Source: Ruminococcus sp.
GTDB taxonomy: Bacteria > Bacillota > Clostridia > Oscillospirales > Ruminococcaceae
Reading direction: 5' to 3'
Assembly: GCA_017961625.1 (NCBI GenBank)
Contig: JAGCWY010000016.1
Span: 20,857-84,856 of the forward strand
Length of the DNA: 64,000 nucleotides
The notes beneath the pieces are model-generated. The model was not told the DNA's origin. It did not search any database and saw only the letters and a program-made list of their open reading frames with translations. Positions 43,285 through 51,779 of the stretch are shown piece after piece; position 1 is the first letter of the stretch; each line of letters starts with the position of its first letter. The translations under genes and the position numbers were made by a program.

Positions 43285-44148
43285 ATGGCAAAGAAGAAAA
43301 GTATCACAAGAATATCCGACAAAAAAAGAGGAAGGCCAAAGATAAGGTTCAGTATCTGGGGACTTATTCTTATTTTTATGATTTCGTTCTCCGGATGTTT
43401 TATAATATATATGGTAGCAGCTAATATCAACGAAAATTTCTGGTCTGATGAATTTGATAAAGTCGTTACTGAGAAGAATCGTTCTAAGGTTCCAAATATT
43501 GATGACGGCGCCGATACGGGGAATGAAGCTGAAGAAATGGAAGATACTCAAGAAGTAAAGACATCAGTAATAAATCCAATAGCACAGTCTGAGGCAAAGG
43601 ATCAGTCTTATCTCAGTTCATGCTGCCTTATTACGGATTCATCTCTATTGGAAATAGATAAATACACAGGACTTAAGGACGTTATTGGAAGCGAAGCTCT
43701 AAGTGCTGCGGGCTGTAACACTGTTACTATCGAATCCTCATACGGAAATAAGACAGCTTATGAGATACTCCAGGTAAAAAAACCAGAAAAGGTCTATATC
43801 ATGCTTGGAAGCGATATTTTTACATCTTCTGTGGATGATATGATTGAAAGCTATACCGATTTTGTAAAAAACGTCAGAGGTTATCTCAGTACAGCTGACA
43901 TATATATAATGCAGCTTCCTCCAATTAGCGGAAGTTCCAACGCTACGAGTAGCAATATAATCAATGAGTTCAACACAAAACTTCTTACAGTTGCTAATCT
44001 GACTGGGGTATACTGTCTTGATACCAATACAGCCTTAAAGGGAGTGGACGGTAATATTTCTGAAGAGTTTACTGATAAGGAGACAGGAAAACTCAACGAA
44101 AAAGCATATAAAAAAATCGTTGAATACATACTTTGTCATACTGTATAA
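43285..44148 (+). CDS. Membrane-anchored SGNH-hydrolase-like protein with degenerate active site
   Basis: A 287-residue protein: basic N-terminus, one membrane segment (about residues 25-48), an acidic linker, and a C-terminal domain with the order of SGNH blocks. Block I reads LITDSS (Ser119, normally GDS). Block III reads MLGSDIF where GxND is expected. Block V reads ETGKLNEKAY where DGxHLN is expected, so the catalytic His is missing. The ATG at 43285 follows AAAAGGAG; an upstream extension to 43237 lacks a site. It probably acts outside the membrane as a binding or structural protein, if the loss is real. Confidence 0.7.
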   Translation: MAKKKSITRISDKKRGRPKIRFSIWGLILIFMISFSGCFIIYMVAANINENFWSDEFDKVVTEKNRSKVPNIDDGADTGNEAEEMEDTQEVKTSVINPIAQSEAKDQSYLSSCCLITDSSLLEIDKYTGLKDVIGSEALSAAGCNTVTIESSYGNKTAYEILQVKKPEKVYIMLGSDIFTSSVDDMIESYTDFVKNVRGYLSTADIYIMQLPPISGSSNATSSNIINEFNTKLLTVANLTGVYCLDTNTALKGVDGNISEEFTDKETGKLNEKAYKKIVEYILCHTV

Positions 44149-44155
44149 TTTTTAT

Positions 44156-44187
44156 GCCGAACACTATATATAGTGTTCGGCTTTTTT
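44156..44187 (+). terminator. Terminator after the SGNH-like gene, overlapping an NrdR box
   Basis: GCCGAACACTA and TAGTGTTCGGC form a stem followed by six T residues. The stem contains the perfect palindrome ACACTATATATAGTGT at 44161-44176. Confidence 0.85.
44161..44176. promoter_or_regulatory. NrdR box 1
   Basis: ACACTATATATAGTGT matches the NrdR consensus exactly and is a perfect palindrome. It lies about 180 nt upstream of the nrdD transcription start and also forms the core of the upstream terminator. Confidence 0.65.
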
Positions 44188-44307
44188 ACTTTGTGTAGAC
44201 GCTTTTAAATCCCGATAAATAGCTAAAAGCCTAATTTTTAAATAGAACATGCACATTTATCACAAAAATACTGTATATTTTACACCTTAAATTATGCATG
44301 CGTTACA

Positions 44308-44336
44308 TTGACATATCTCGGATAATGCTATATACT
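44308..44336 (+). promoter_or_regulatory. Promoter of nrdD-nrdG
   Basis: TTGACA (44308-44313) and TATACT (44331-44336) with a 17-nt spacer. Confidence 0.88.
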
Positions 44337-44360
44337 TGTATAAGAGCAACAAGAAAGTAG

Positions 44361-44376
44361 ACACTATATATTGTGT
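44361..44376. promoter_or_regulatory. NrdR box 2
   Basis: ACACTATATATTGTGT fits the consensus ACACWATATWTWGTGT. It lies just downstream of the predicted transcription start, a position suited to repression. It is exactly 200 nt from box 1. Confidence 0.75.
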
Positions 44377-44395
44377 TTGGAGGTATGGTATAGAA

Positions 44396-46714
44396 ATGAT
44401 AATACACATTATTAAAAGAGACGGACGAAAAGTTCCTTTTAATATAGAGAAGATCGCAAACGCTATTTTTAAAGCAGCACAAGCACGAGGCGGAACGGAT
44501 TTTAATGTTGCTATGGATGTAGCAGTAGAGGTTTGTAGACTTTACGAGGAACAAAACCCCGGAAAAACTCCAACTGTTGAAGAGATACAGGATCTCGTCG
44601 AGAAAGTTCTTATTGAAAAAGGCCACGCACAGACAGCAAAGGCATATATTCTCTATCGTTACGAGCGTACACGCTCACGCGAGATGAAAACCAATCTTAT
44701 GTGCGTACTCAACGAGCTTACCTTCAGTCCCGCAAAAGACAGTGACATAAAGCGTGAAAACGCAAATATTGACGGCGATACCGCTATGGGTACAATGCTC
44801 AAGTACGGTTCGGTATCTGCTAAGGAATACTATGAGATGTACGTCCTTGAGCCTACCCACGCAAAGGCTCATCGTGAGGGCGATATTCATATACACGATC
44901 TCGATTTCTACACGCTTACTACGACCTGTACACAGATCGACCTTAAGAAGCTTTTTACCAACGGCTTCTCCACAGGACACGGCTTTTTAAGAGAGCCTAA
45001 CGATATTGCAAGCTATTCGGCACTTGCCTGTATCGCTATTCAGTCTAATCAGAACGATCAGCACGGAGGTCAGAGTATCCCTACATTTGATTATGCTATG
45101 GCAGACGGCGTAAAGAAGACTTATGCAGCAAGATATAGACAGAATGTTGCAAGAGCATTATCGCTTCTGGGTGGTGTGGAAAATGAATTCGAGATAGTTG
45201 AAGAGATAAAGAAAGAATTATCCGAAAATAATGAACTGAAACCAATCCTTTCGAATGATAACGGCTACAAGGAAAAGGAACTAGAGCTGTTGCTGAAATA
45301 TACAGATAAGGAAACTGCTGAGAAGATTCAGGATTTCGCTACAAGAAATGCGGAAAGGGAAACAGACAGAGCTACTTATCAAGCTATGGAGGCACTTATT
45401 CATAACCTTAACACCATGAATAGCCGTGCTGGCGCACAGACTCCGTTCAGTTCTATAAACTACGGTACAGATACGTCTCCCGAGGGAAGAATGGTAATTA
45501 AAAACGTTCTTCTTGCGCAGGAAGCTGGTCTTGGAAATGGCGAAACACCTATTTTCCCGATACACATTTTCAAGATCAAGGAAGGTATCAACTATAATCC
45601 TACTGATCCTAACTATGATTTATTCAAGCTTGCCTGCAGAGTATCTGCAAAGCGTCTTTTCCCGAATTTCTCTTTCATCGATGCACCGTATAACCTTCAG
45701 TATTACAAGGAGGGCAATCCTGATACAGAGATAGCATATATGGGTTGTCGTACAAGAGTTATCGGAAATAACTATGATCCTTCAAGAGAGATAGTTACAG
45801 GAAGAGGAAATCTCAGCTTTACATCTATAAATCTTCCGAGGCTAGCAATAAAGGCAGATCATAATGTAGGTCTTTTCTTCGATATGCTTGAAGAAAAAAT
45901 GGAGCTTGTTATTGCACAGCTAATGCACCGCTTTAATATTCAGTCTCAAAAGAGAGTAAGGAACTATCCTTTCCTCATGGGACAGGGAATATGGATTGAT
46001 TCTGACAAGCTTGGTCCCGATGACACAGTAGGAGAAGTGCTTAAACACGGCACACTTTCCGTAGGATTTATTGGACTTGCTGAAACCCTTAAGGCTCTTA
46101 TCGGTGCTCATCACGGCGAAAGCGAAGAAGCAAGAGAGCTTGGCCTTGAGATAATCTCGTCTATGAGAAAGAGACTTAACGAAGAGTCAAAGCGTACAGG
46201 TCTTAATTTCTCACTTCTTGCAACTCCAGCAGAAGGACTTTCAGGACGTTTTGTACGTATGGACGCCAAGAAATATGGAATTATTGAAGGTGTTACAGAC
46301 CGTGATTACTATACAAACTCTTTCCATGTTCCAGTATACTATCCTATCAGTGCTTTTGATAAGATAAAGATTGAAGCTCCTTACCATGAGCTTACAAATG
46401 CCGGCCATATAAGCTATATTGAGCTTGACGGTGATCCTCTTGAAAATCTAAGTGCTTTCGAGAAGATAGTTCGTTGCATGAAGGAATCTGGTATAGGCTA
46501 CGGTGCTATCAACCACCCTGTTGATAGAGATCCATGCTGTGGATATACAGGTATAATAGGCGAAACCTGTCCATGCTGCGGAAGAAAGGAACATACTGAT
46601 AATGTTGCTTTTGACAGGATACGCCGTATTACAGGATATCTAGTTGGTACACTTGACCGTTTCAATAACGGTAAACGCGCGGAGGAACATGATCGCGTAA
46701 AGCATGATGTATAA
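44396..46714 (+). CDS. nrdD: Anaerobic (class III) ribonucleoside-triphosphate reductase
   Basis: Reduces ribonucleotides to deoxyribonucleotides using a glycyl radical. The 772-residue product has an N-terminal ATP-cone (IIKRDGRKVPFNIEKI). The catalytic Cys lies in the barrel, and a C-terminal zinc site is formed by CCGYTGIIGETCPCC. The glycyl-radical motif RRITGYLVGTLDRFN is near residue 745. GGAGG at 44379-44383 is 12 nt from the ATG, a long spacing, but no better in-frame start exists. nrdG follows after 9 nt. Control by NrdR is suggested by the two boxes upstream. Confidence 0.96.
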   Translation: MIIHIIKRDGRKVPFNIEKIANAIFKAAQARGGTDFNVAMDVAVEVCRLYEEQNPGKTPTVEEIQDLVEKVLIEKGHAQTAKAYILYRYERTRSREMKTNLMCVLNELTFSPAKDSDIKRENANIDGDTAMGTMLKYGSVSAKEYYEMYVLEPTHAKAHREGDIHIHDLDFYTLTTTCTQIDLKKLFTNGFSTGHGFLREPNDIASYSALACIAIQSNQNDQHGGQSIPTFDYAMADGVKKTYAARYRQNVARALSLLGGVENEFEIVEEIKKELSENNELKPILSNDNGYKEKELELLLKYTDKETAEKIQDFATRNAERETDRATYQAMEALIHNLNTMNSRAGAQTPFSSINYGTDTSPEGRMVIKNVLLAQEAGLGNGETPIFPIHIFKIKEGINYNPTDPNYDLFKLACRVSAKRLFPNFSFIDAPYNLQYYKEGNPDTEIAYMGCRTRVIGNNYDPSREIVTGRGNLSFTSINLPRLAIKADHNVGLFFDMLEEKMELVIAQLMHRFNIQSQKRVRNYPFLMGQGIWIDSDKLGPDDTVGEVLKHGTLSVGFIGLAETLKALIGAHHGESEEARELGLEIISSMRKRLNEESKRTGLNFSLLATPAEGLSGRFVRMDAKKYGIIEGVTDRDYYTNSFHVPVYYPISAFDKIKIEAPYHELTNAGHISYIELDGDPLENLSAFEKIVRCMKESGIGYGAINHPVDRDPCCGYTGIIGETCPCCGRKEHTDNVAFDRIRRITGYLVGTLDRFNNGKRAEEHDRVKHDV

Positions 46715-46723
46715 GGTGATAAA

Positions 46724-47224
46724 ATGAAACTTAGAATTGCCGGAACCGTTAACGATTCTATCGTTGACGGTCCGGGAATAAGATTTACTGTATTTGTTCA
46801 AGGTTGCCCTCATAACTGTAAGGGCTGCCACAATCCGCAGACCCATGATTTTGAAGGCGGTAATGTTATAGATACAAAGGAGCTTTTTGAAAAGATAAAG
46901 GGCAATCCGCTGTTGGATGGCGTGACGTTCAGCGGGGGAGAGCCTTTCTGTCAAGCAGAAGCTCTTGCTTCACTCGGCAGACAGATCAAAGAGCTTGGAC
47001 TCAATATTGTAACGTATACAGGCTATACGTTTGAAAAGCTGTATGAAGGCCGTAGCTTTGAGCATTGGGAGGAACTCCTTAAGGTCACCGACATTCTTAT
47101 TGACGGTCCCTTTATCCTTGAACAGAAGGATTGGGAGATAAAGTTCCGTGGAAGTTCAAATCAGAGATATATTGACTGTAAAAAAAGCCTTGAAACAGGA
47201 ACTGCAGTTGAAACCGAACCATAA
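46724..47224 (+). CDS. nrdG: Anaerobic ribonucleoside-triphosphate reductase activating protein
   Basis: A radical SAM enzyme that installs the glycyl radical on NrdD. The 166-residue product has the cluster motif CPHNCKGC (CxxxCxxC) at about residues 27-34 and the GGEP motif (TFSGGEPF) near 66. The start SIVDGPGIRFTVFVQG is typical. It is co-transcribed with nrdD, 9 nt apart. Confidence 0.95.
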   Translation: MKLRIAGTVNDSIVDGPGIRFTVFVQGCPHNCKGCHNPQTHDFEGGNVIDTKELFEKIKGNPLLDGVTFSGGEPFCQAEALASLGRQIKELGLNIVTYTGYTFEKLYEGRSFEHWEELLKVTDILIDGPFILEQKDWEIKFRGSSNQRYIDCKKSLETGTAVETEP

Positions 47225-47228
47225 ATAT

Positions 47229-47349
47229 AAAAAAGCAGACCATTTAGTCGGCTTCACTTAACAGAAAAAGTGGATTACCGAGCCTTATTATTGGCTCGGT
47301 AATTTTATGCATGATTTCGTCAAAGTGAGTTCCTCTTGGTCTGCTTTTT
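47229..47349. other. Large nested inverted-repeat element of unknown function
   Basis: Outer arms AAAAAGCAGACCA (47230-47242) and TGGTCTGCTTTTT (47337-47349) are perfectly complementary. Inside, ATTACCGAGCC (47274-47284) and GGCTCGGTAAT (47293-47303) form an 11-bp hairpin. CACTT (47255-47259) can pair with AAGTG at either 47268 or 47323. On the plus strand the outer stem ends in TTTTT, so it may terminate nrdDG. The 120-nt interior is far too structured for a simple terminator; it could be a small RNA or a miniature palindromic element. Confidence 0.6.
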
Positions 47350-47359
47350 AAAACAATAA

Positions 47360-47380
47360 AGGCGGTCATTGTGACCGCCT
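47360..47380 (-). terminator. Terminator after pnp
   Basis: GGCGGTCA and TGACCGCC form a stem with a 3-nt loop; on the minus strand it is followed by TTTATTGTTTT. Confidence 0.78.
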
Positions 47381-47395
47381 AAATTATTGAATATA

Positions 47396-49510
47396 TCAGC
47401 CTTGTCTCTTGGCTTCAATCTCTGCAAGTGCATCCTTGCGTGAGAGGTTTATTCTACCCTGACGGTCGATCTCTGTAACCTTTACAACGATCTCATCGCC
47501 GATAGAAACTACGTCCTCGACCTTTTCAACTCTCTGCTTGTCAAGCTTTGATATGTGTACAAGGCCGTCCTTACCTGGAGCAATCTCAACAAATGCACCG
47601 AATTCCATAATTCTAACGACTTTTCCCTTGTAAATAGCGCCTACCTCTGGATCGTTAGCAATAGTATGGATTATCTGGAGTGCCTTGTTTGCATTGTCAG
47701 CATCAACACCGCTAATAAATACATTTCCATCGTCATTAATATCAATCTTGACGTCACAGTCAGCAGAAATCTTCTGGATGACCTTACCGCCCTGACCGAT
47801 GACTTCACGAATCTTATCAACAGGTATCTTTGTCTGTAGCATCTTAGGAGCGTATTTATTGACAGTAGGTCTGCTTTCAGGAATAGCCTTGAGCATTATC
47901 TCGTCAAGGATATAGATACGTGCTTTTCTTGTCTTTTCAAATGCCTGCTTAATTATAGCAGGGGTAAGACCATCTACTTTGATATCTACCTGAATAGCTG
48001 TGATACCTTTATGAGTACCGCCAACCTTGAAGTCCATATCGCCAAAGAAGTCCTCAAGGCCCTGTATATCAACCATTGTCATGAAATCATCGCTATCGGG
48101 AAGAGTGATAAGTCCGCAGGAGATACCTGCAACAGGAGCCTTTATGGGAACGCCTGCGTCCATAAGTGCAAGTGTTGAACCGCAGATAGATCCCTGTGAT
48201 GTTGAACCGTTGGACGAAAGCACCTCAGATACAAGTCTGAGTGCATAAGGGAAGTCTTCAACTGATGGGATAACAGGAGCGAGAGCTCTTTCAGCAAGAG
48301 CACCGTGACCTATCTCACGTCTTCCGGGACCTCTACTAGGCTTTGTCTCACCAACAGAATAGCTTGGGAAATTGTACTGATGCATATATCTCTTTGAGTC
48401 TTCTTCATCGAGACCGTCTATTTTCTGGCAGTCGCTTACAGGGCCGAGCGTACAAACTGTAAGAACCTGCGTCTGACCTCTTGTGAAAAGACCTGAACCG
48501 TGAACACGGGGGAGTACACCTACCTCAGCAGCAAGAGGACGTATCTCGTCGATTCCACGTCCGTCAACACGCTTGCCTTCATAAAGCCATGCGCGAACTA
48601 TCTTCTTCTGGAGCTTGTAGATACATTCATCTATCATAGGTATCTGCTCGGGATATTTTTCGTCAAAGTTTGCGTGGATATCATCAATGATAGGAGCAAG
48701 TCTCTCATCGCGAATGTTCTTGTCATTTGTATCAAGAGCGATCTTAACACGATCTGAAGCAAATGCTTCGATAGCATCAAACATATCGTGGTCAACTTCC
48801 ATCGACTCAAAGGTGAACTTGGGCTTACCAATTTGCGAACGGATATCGCTGATGAAAGCTACCATTTTTTTGATTTCTTCGTGACCCTTAAGGATGGCGT
48901 CAAGCATTGTATCCTCAGGTACCTCATTAGCACCAGCCTCGATCATAACAATCTTTTCAGCTGTACCTGCAACTGTGAGGTTAAGGTCTGTCTTAGCTCT
49001 CTGTTCGAGAGTAGGATTGAGAATTATCTCGCCGTCTACAAGACCTACGTTTATACCTGCAATAGGACCGTTCCAAGGAATATCCGATATGGATATAGCA
49101 ACAGAGGTTGCGATCATACCTGCAATTTCAGGTGAATTGTCGGGTTCTACTGCAAGGACAGTCATAACAACTGAAACGTCGTTTCTCATGTCCTTCGGGA
49201 AAAGAGGACGGATAGGTCTATCTACGCAACGAGAAGTAAGGATAGCCTTTTCAGAGGGCTTTCCCTCACGCTTTGTAAAAGAACCAGGAATCCTGCCAAC
49301 AGAGTAAAGTCTTTCCTCGTAATCTACCGAAAGAGGGAAGAAGTCAATACCTTCTCTTGGCTTTGCGCTTGCTGTAACATTTGCCATTACGACAGTTTCA
49401 CCGTATCTTACCCAGCATGAACCATTAGAAAGTCCGCAGGTCTTTCCTGTCTCAACAATGAGAGGTCTGCCGGCATAAGTCGTTTCAAAAGTTCTGTAGT
49501 TTTCAAACAT
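47396..49510 (-). CDS. pnp: Polyribonucleotide nucleotidyltransferase (PNPase)
   Basis: A 3'-5' phosphorolytic exoribonuclease of the mRNA decay machinery. The product is 704 residues from the ATG at 49510. GGAGG is 8 nt upstream and overlaps an earlier in-frame ATG, which is therefore not the start. Two RNase PH domains are present, with TSQGSICGSTLALMDAG in the second. They are followed by a KH domain (IREVIGQGGKVIQKI) and an S1 domain (GAIYKGKVVRIMEFGAFVEI), each near its usual position. It is downstream of rpsO with a strong leader hairpin in between, the classic arrangement for PNPase/RNase III autoregulation. Confidence 0.97.
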   Translation of the reverse strand: MFENYRTFETTYAGRPLIVETGKTCGLSNGSCWVRYGETVVMANVTASAKPREGIDFFPLSVDYEERLYSVGRIPGSFTKREGKPSEKAILTSRCVDRPIRPLFPKDMRNDVSVVMTVLAVEPDNSPEIAGMIATSVAISISDIPWNGPIAGINVGLVDGEIILNPTLEQRAKTDLNLTVAGTAEKIVMIEAGANEVPEDTMLDAILKGHEEIKKMVAFISDIRSQIGKPKFTFESMEVDHDMFDAIEAFASDRVKIALDTNDKNIRDERLAPIIDDIHANFDEKYPEQIPMIDECIYKLQKKIVRAWLYEGKRVDGRGIDEIRPLAAEVGVLPRVHGSGLFTRGQTQVLTVCTLGPVSDCQKIDGLDEEDSKRYMHQYNFPSYSVGETKPSRGPGRREIGHGALAERALAPVIPSVEDFPYALRLVSEVLSSNGSTSQGSICGSTLALMDAGVPIKAPVAGISCGLITLPDSDDFMTMVDIQGLEDFFGDMDFKVGGTHKGITAIQVDIKVDGLTPAIIKQAFEKTRKARIYILDEIMLKAIPESRPTVNKYAPKMLQTKIPVDKIREVIGQGGKVIQKISADCDVKIDINDDGNVFISGVDADNANKALQIIHTIANDPEVGAIYKGKVVRIMEFGAFVEIAPGKDGLVHISKLDKQRVEKVEDVVSIGDEIVVKVTEIDRQGRINLSRKDALAEIEAKRQG

Positions 49511-49554
49511 CTGATTTGCCTCCATTTTTAGATTTTTTCATCAGAGGAGAGCTT

Positions 49555-49612
49555 TTAGAAGTTAGAGGTAAAAGCCGGAAAATACATTCAGGCTCTTGCC
49601 TCTGACTTCTAA
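49555..49612 (-). promoter_or_regulatory. Long hairpin in the pnp leader
   Basis: TTAGAAGTTAGAGG and CCTCTGACTTCTAA pair over 14 positions with one mismatch, with an inner AAGCC/GGCT pairing. The position between rpsO and pnp matches the autoregulatory RNase III-cleaved hairpin of E. coli. The role here is inference. Confidence 0.6.
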
Positions 49613-49634
49613 TCCCTGCACTCTGATAGATGTA

Positions 49635-49665
49635 AAGGCAGAAGGGTATACAACCCCGCTGCCTT
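49635..49665 (-). terminator. Weak terminator-like hairpin after rpsO
   Basis: AAGGCAG and CTGCCTT flank an inner ACCC/GGGT pairing. The minus-strand tail is only TTTAC, so partial read-through into pnp is expected. Confidence 0.5.
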
Positions 49666-49676
49666 CAAACACATGA

Positions 49677-49943
49677 TTACTTACGGAGACCGAGCTTCTC
49701 TACGATAGCACGGTATCTGTTGATATCCTTCTTCTTAAGGTAAGCAAGAAGGTTACGTCTGTGACCAACCATCTTAAGAAGGCCTCTTCTTGAGTGGTGA
49801 TCATTCTTGTGGCTCTTGAGGTGTTCTGTAAGGTCGTTGATTCTTCTTGTGAGAATAGCGATCTGAACCTCAGGTGAACCTGTGTCGTTTTCGTGTGTTC
49901 TGTTAGCCTCAATAACGGCTGTCTTTTCATCCTTCAATAACAT
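49677..49943 (-). CDS. rpsO: Ribosomal protein S15
   Basis: The 88-residue S15 binds the central domain of 16S rRNA early in 30S assembly. Motifs TGSPEVQIAILTRRI, LKSHKNDHHSRRGL and KMVGHRRNLLAYL are invariant features. The ATG at 49943 follows AGAGGTGCTTCAA; an in-frame GTG three codons upstream is part of that site. The leader (49944-50025) contains a GGGG/CCCC stem that could mimic the rRNA site for autoregulation. Confidence 0.98.
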   Translation of the reverse strand: MLLKDEKTAVIEANRTHENDTGSPEVQIAILTRRINDLTEHLKSHKNDHHSRRGLLKMVGHRRNLLAYLKKKDINRYRAIVEKLGLRK

Positions 49944-50030
49944 TTGAAGCACCTCTAAATAAAATATTCCGAAAACTCAGTATGGGGTGAAAGTCGAGGA
50001 CAAGCCCCAAACCAAGTACACGGTGATAAT

Positions 50031-50059
50031 ATTATATCATATTATTGCGCATTTGTAAA
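50031..50059 (-). promoter_or_regulatory. Promoter of rpsO-pnp
   Basis: On the minus strand, TTTACA and TATAAT are separated by 17 nt. Confidence 0.82.
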
Positions 50060-50160
50060 GGCTTTTTTTTGATTTTTATCGTATTTTCTTGTAAAAAACA
50101 TCAGCTAAACCTAAAAGATATGTATTATGTCAGTGCATTATGTTTTATTAAAGAATATAG

Positions 50161-50189
50161 TTGACTATTCAGACGTAATGTGTTAAAAT
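50161..50189 (+). promoter_or_regulatory. Promoter of the PH-domain gene
   Basis: TTGACT (50161-50166) and TAAAAT (50184-50189), spacer 17 nt. Confidence 0.8.
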
Positions 50190-50233
50190 AGATATACAGA
50201 GTACTGCATGATAAAAGGATTGGAGGATCAATA

Positions 50234-50656
50234 ATGAAAAAAAATTCTTTTGAGTATATATGGACAGACAAAAAACGTTCCATTTTCGGACTGCCTCTTA
50301 CTTTTACTCGTTATTATCTTACTGAAACAAAATTTATCACACGTACAGGTTTTCTGAATGTTGATGAAGATGAAATTGATCTTTACAAGATCACAGATAA
50401 AAAAGTCAAATATCCTTTCTTTCAGCGCCTTGTAAACTGTGGAACGATAATTATATACAGCTGTGATGCTGATACTCCGTCCAAGGAAGTTCACTGTATT
50501 AAAAATGTCAGAAAGGTTTCTGAGCTTATAGATAAATATCTGAACATTATGCGTGACAGGTACGGCATAAGGGGAAGAGATATGATGGGCTACCACTCAG
50601 GTCACGATCATTTCGATGATTATGATGATGTCCATGACGATGACGGAGATTATTGA
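50234..50656 (+). CDS. Bacterial PH-like domain protein with Asp/His-rich tail
   Basis: A 140-residue cytoplasmic protein. Residues 10-100 match the bacterial PH (DUF304-like) pattern: LTFTRYYLTETKFITRTG, then DLYKITDKKV, TIIIYSCDADTP and a final helix with VRKVSELIDKYL. Membrane helices usually fused to this domain are absent. The last 22 residues are extraordinarily rich in Asp and His (GYHSGHDHFDDYDDVH and onward), suggesting metal binding. TTGGAGGATCAATA precedes the ATG. The FkbM gene follows 20 nt later. Confidence 0.75.
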   Translation: MKKNSFEYIWTDKKRSIFGLPLTFTRYYLTETKFITRTGFLNVDEDEIDLYKITDKKVKYPFFQRLVNCGTIIIYSCDADTPSKEVHCIKNVRKVSELIDKYLNIMRDRYGIRGRDMMGYHSGHDHFDDYDDVHDDDGDY

Positions 50657-50676
50657 TTTCAGAGGTGATTTACTAA

Positions 50677-51741
50677 ATGCTCTCGTTTATTACTGAAAAA
50701 CAATCCAGCTGGGACAGACTAAAAGCTGAAGAACGCCCTATATTTATATACGGAATGGGTGACGGAGCATTAAAGATAATGTCTGTTTTCCGTGAAATGC
50801 ATATAACTGTTGCAGGTATCTTTGCGAGTGATGATTTTGTACGAGGACATTCCTTTGAAGGATACAGGGTACATAAACTCTCAGAGATAGAAGAAGCAGT
50901 TGACGATTTTGTAGTAGTGCTTGCATTTGCGGCAGGATATCAGGAAATAGTTGATAAAGTAAAGGAAATCGCCGCAAAGCATACACTGTATGTACCGGAT
51001 GTGCCTGTAGTCGGAAGAGGCTTGTTCACATATGAGTACTGTGAAGAAAATGCCGAAAAGATACAGCAGGTATATGACAGTCTTGCAGACGATTATTCTA
51101 GAAAAGTATATGCTAATATAATAAATTTCAAAATAAGCGGCAGGATAGAGTATCTTTCTGAGGTCACCACTACAAAAGCCGATATTTACAAAAAGATAAT
51201 CAAACCTACGTTAAATGAGGTATATGTTGATCTCGGCGCATATAATGGAGATACAATAAAGGAACTCCTTGAGTTTACTCATGGCAAGTATGTATCCATA
51301 TATGCCCTTGAACCTGATAAAAAGAACTTTAAGAAGCTTGCTAAATTCATAGATGGTATGCCCCATGTTTATGCATACAATTCAGCTGCATGGTGTATTG
51401 ACAGCGAGCTCCCATTCGCATCAAAGGCAGGCCGCCAGTCATCAATAAGTGCTGAGTCGGAAAATGTTGTTGGTGCACTTTCTGTAGACAGTATCCTCGC
51501 AAAACGCCCTGCAACTATTATAAAAATGGACGTTGAAGGCTTTGAACGCGAGGCTATATGGGGTTCATCAATAACAATAGCTCACTATGCTCCAAAGCTT
51601 ATGGTGTCACTTTACCACAGGAATGAGGATATATTTGAGCTGCCTATTCTAATTAAGAAATTAAATCCGTCGTATAAGCTTTATATAAGGCATCAGCTTT
51701 ATATACCGGCTTGGGAAACAAATCTTTACGCAACAGTATAA
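50677..51741 (+). CDS. FkbM-family methyltransferase
   Basis: A 354-residue protein in two parts. Residues about 20-110 have a small Rossmann-like domain (PIFIYGMGDGALKI), as in sugar-modifying or CoA-binding-like proteins. Residues about 180-320 form the FkbM methyltransferase with the SAM motif VYVDLGAYNGDT, the acidic EPDKKN strand end, and IIKMDVEGFE. The family O-methylates sugars and other hydroxyl groups. No glycan cluster is nearby, so the substrate is unknown. AGAGGTGATTTACTAA precedes the ATG. Confidence 0.83.
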   Translation: MLSFITEKQSSWDRLKAEERPIFIYGMGDGALKIMSVFREMHITVAGIFASDDFVRGHSFEGYRVHKLSEIEEAVDDFVVVLAFAAGYQEIVDKVKEIAAKHTLYVPDVPVVGRGLFTYEYCEENAEKIQQVYDSLADDYSRKVYANIINFKISGRIEYLSEVTTTKADIYKKIIKPTLNEVYVDLGAYNGDTIKELLEFTHGKYVSIYALEPDKKNFKKLAKFIDGMPHVYAYNSAAWCIDSELPFASKAGRQSSISAESENVVGALSVDSILAKRPATIIKMDVEGFEREAIWGSSITIAHYAPKLMVSLYHRNEDIFELPILIKKLNPSYKLYIRHQLYIPAWETNLYATV

Positions 51742-51743
51742 TA

Positions 51744-51779
51744 AAAAGCGATAGACCGTTGTCTATCGCTTTCAATTTT
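51744..51779. terminator. Bidirectional terminator between the FkbM gene and pyrB
   Basis: AAAGCGATAGAC (51745-51756) pairs perfectly with GTCTATCGCTTT (51761-51772), with T-rich tails on both strands. Confidence 0.88.

Noticed and set aside
47229..47349. 6S RNA gene
   Set aside because: A rod-like fold is possible, but it is shorter than usual and I cannot identify the conserved open-bubble layout or an own promoter.
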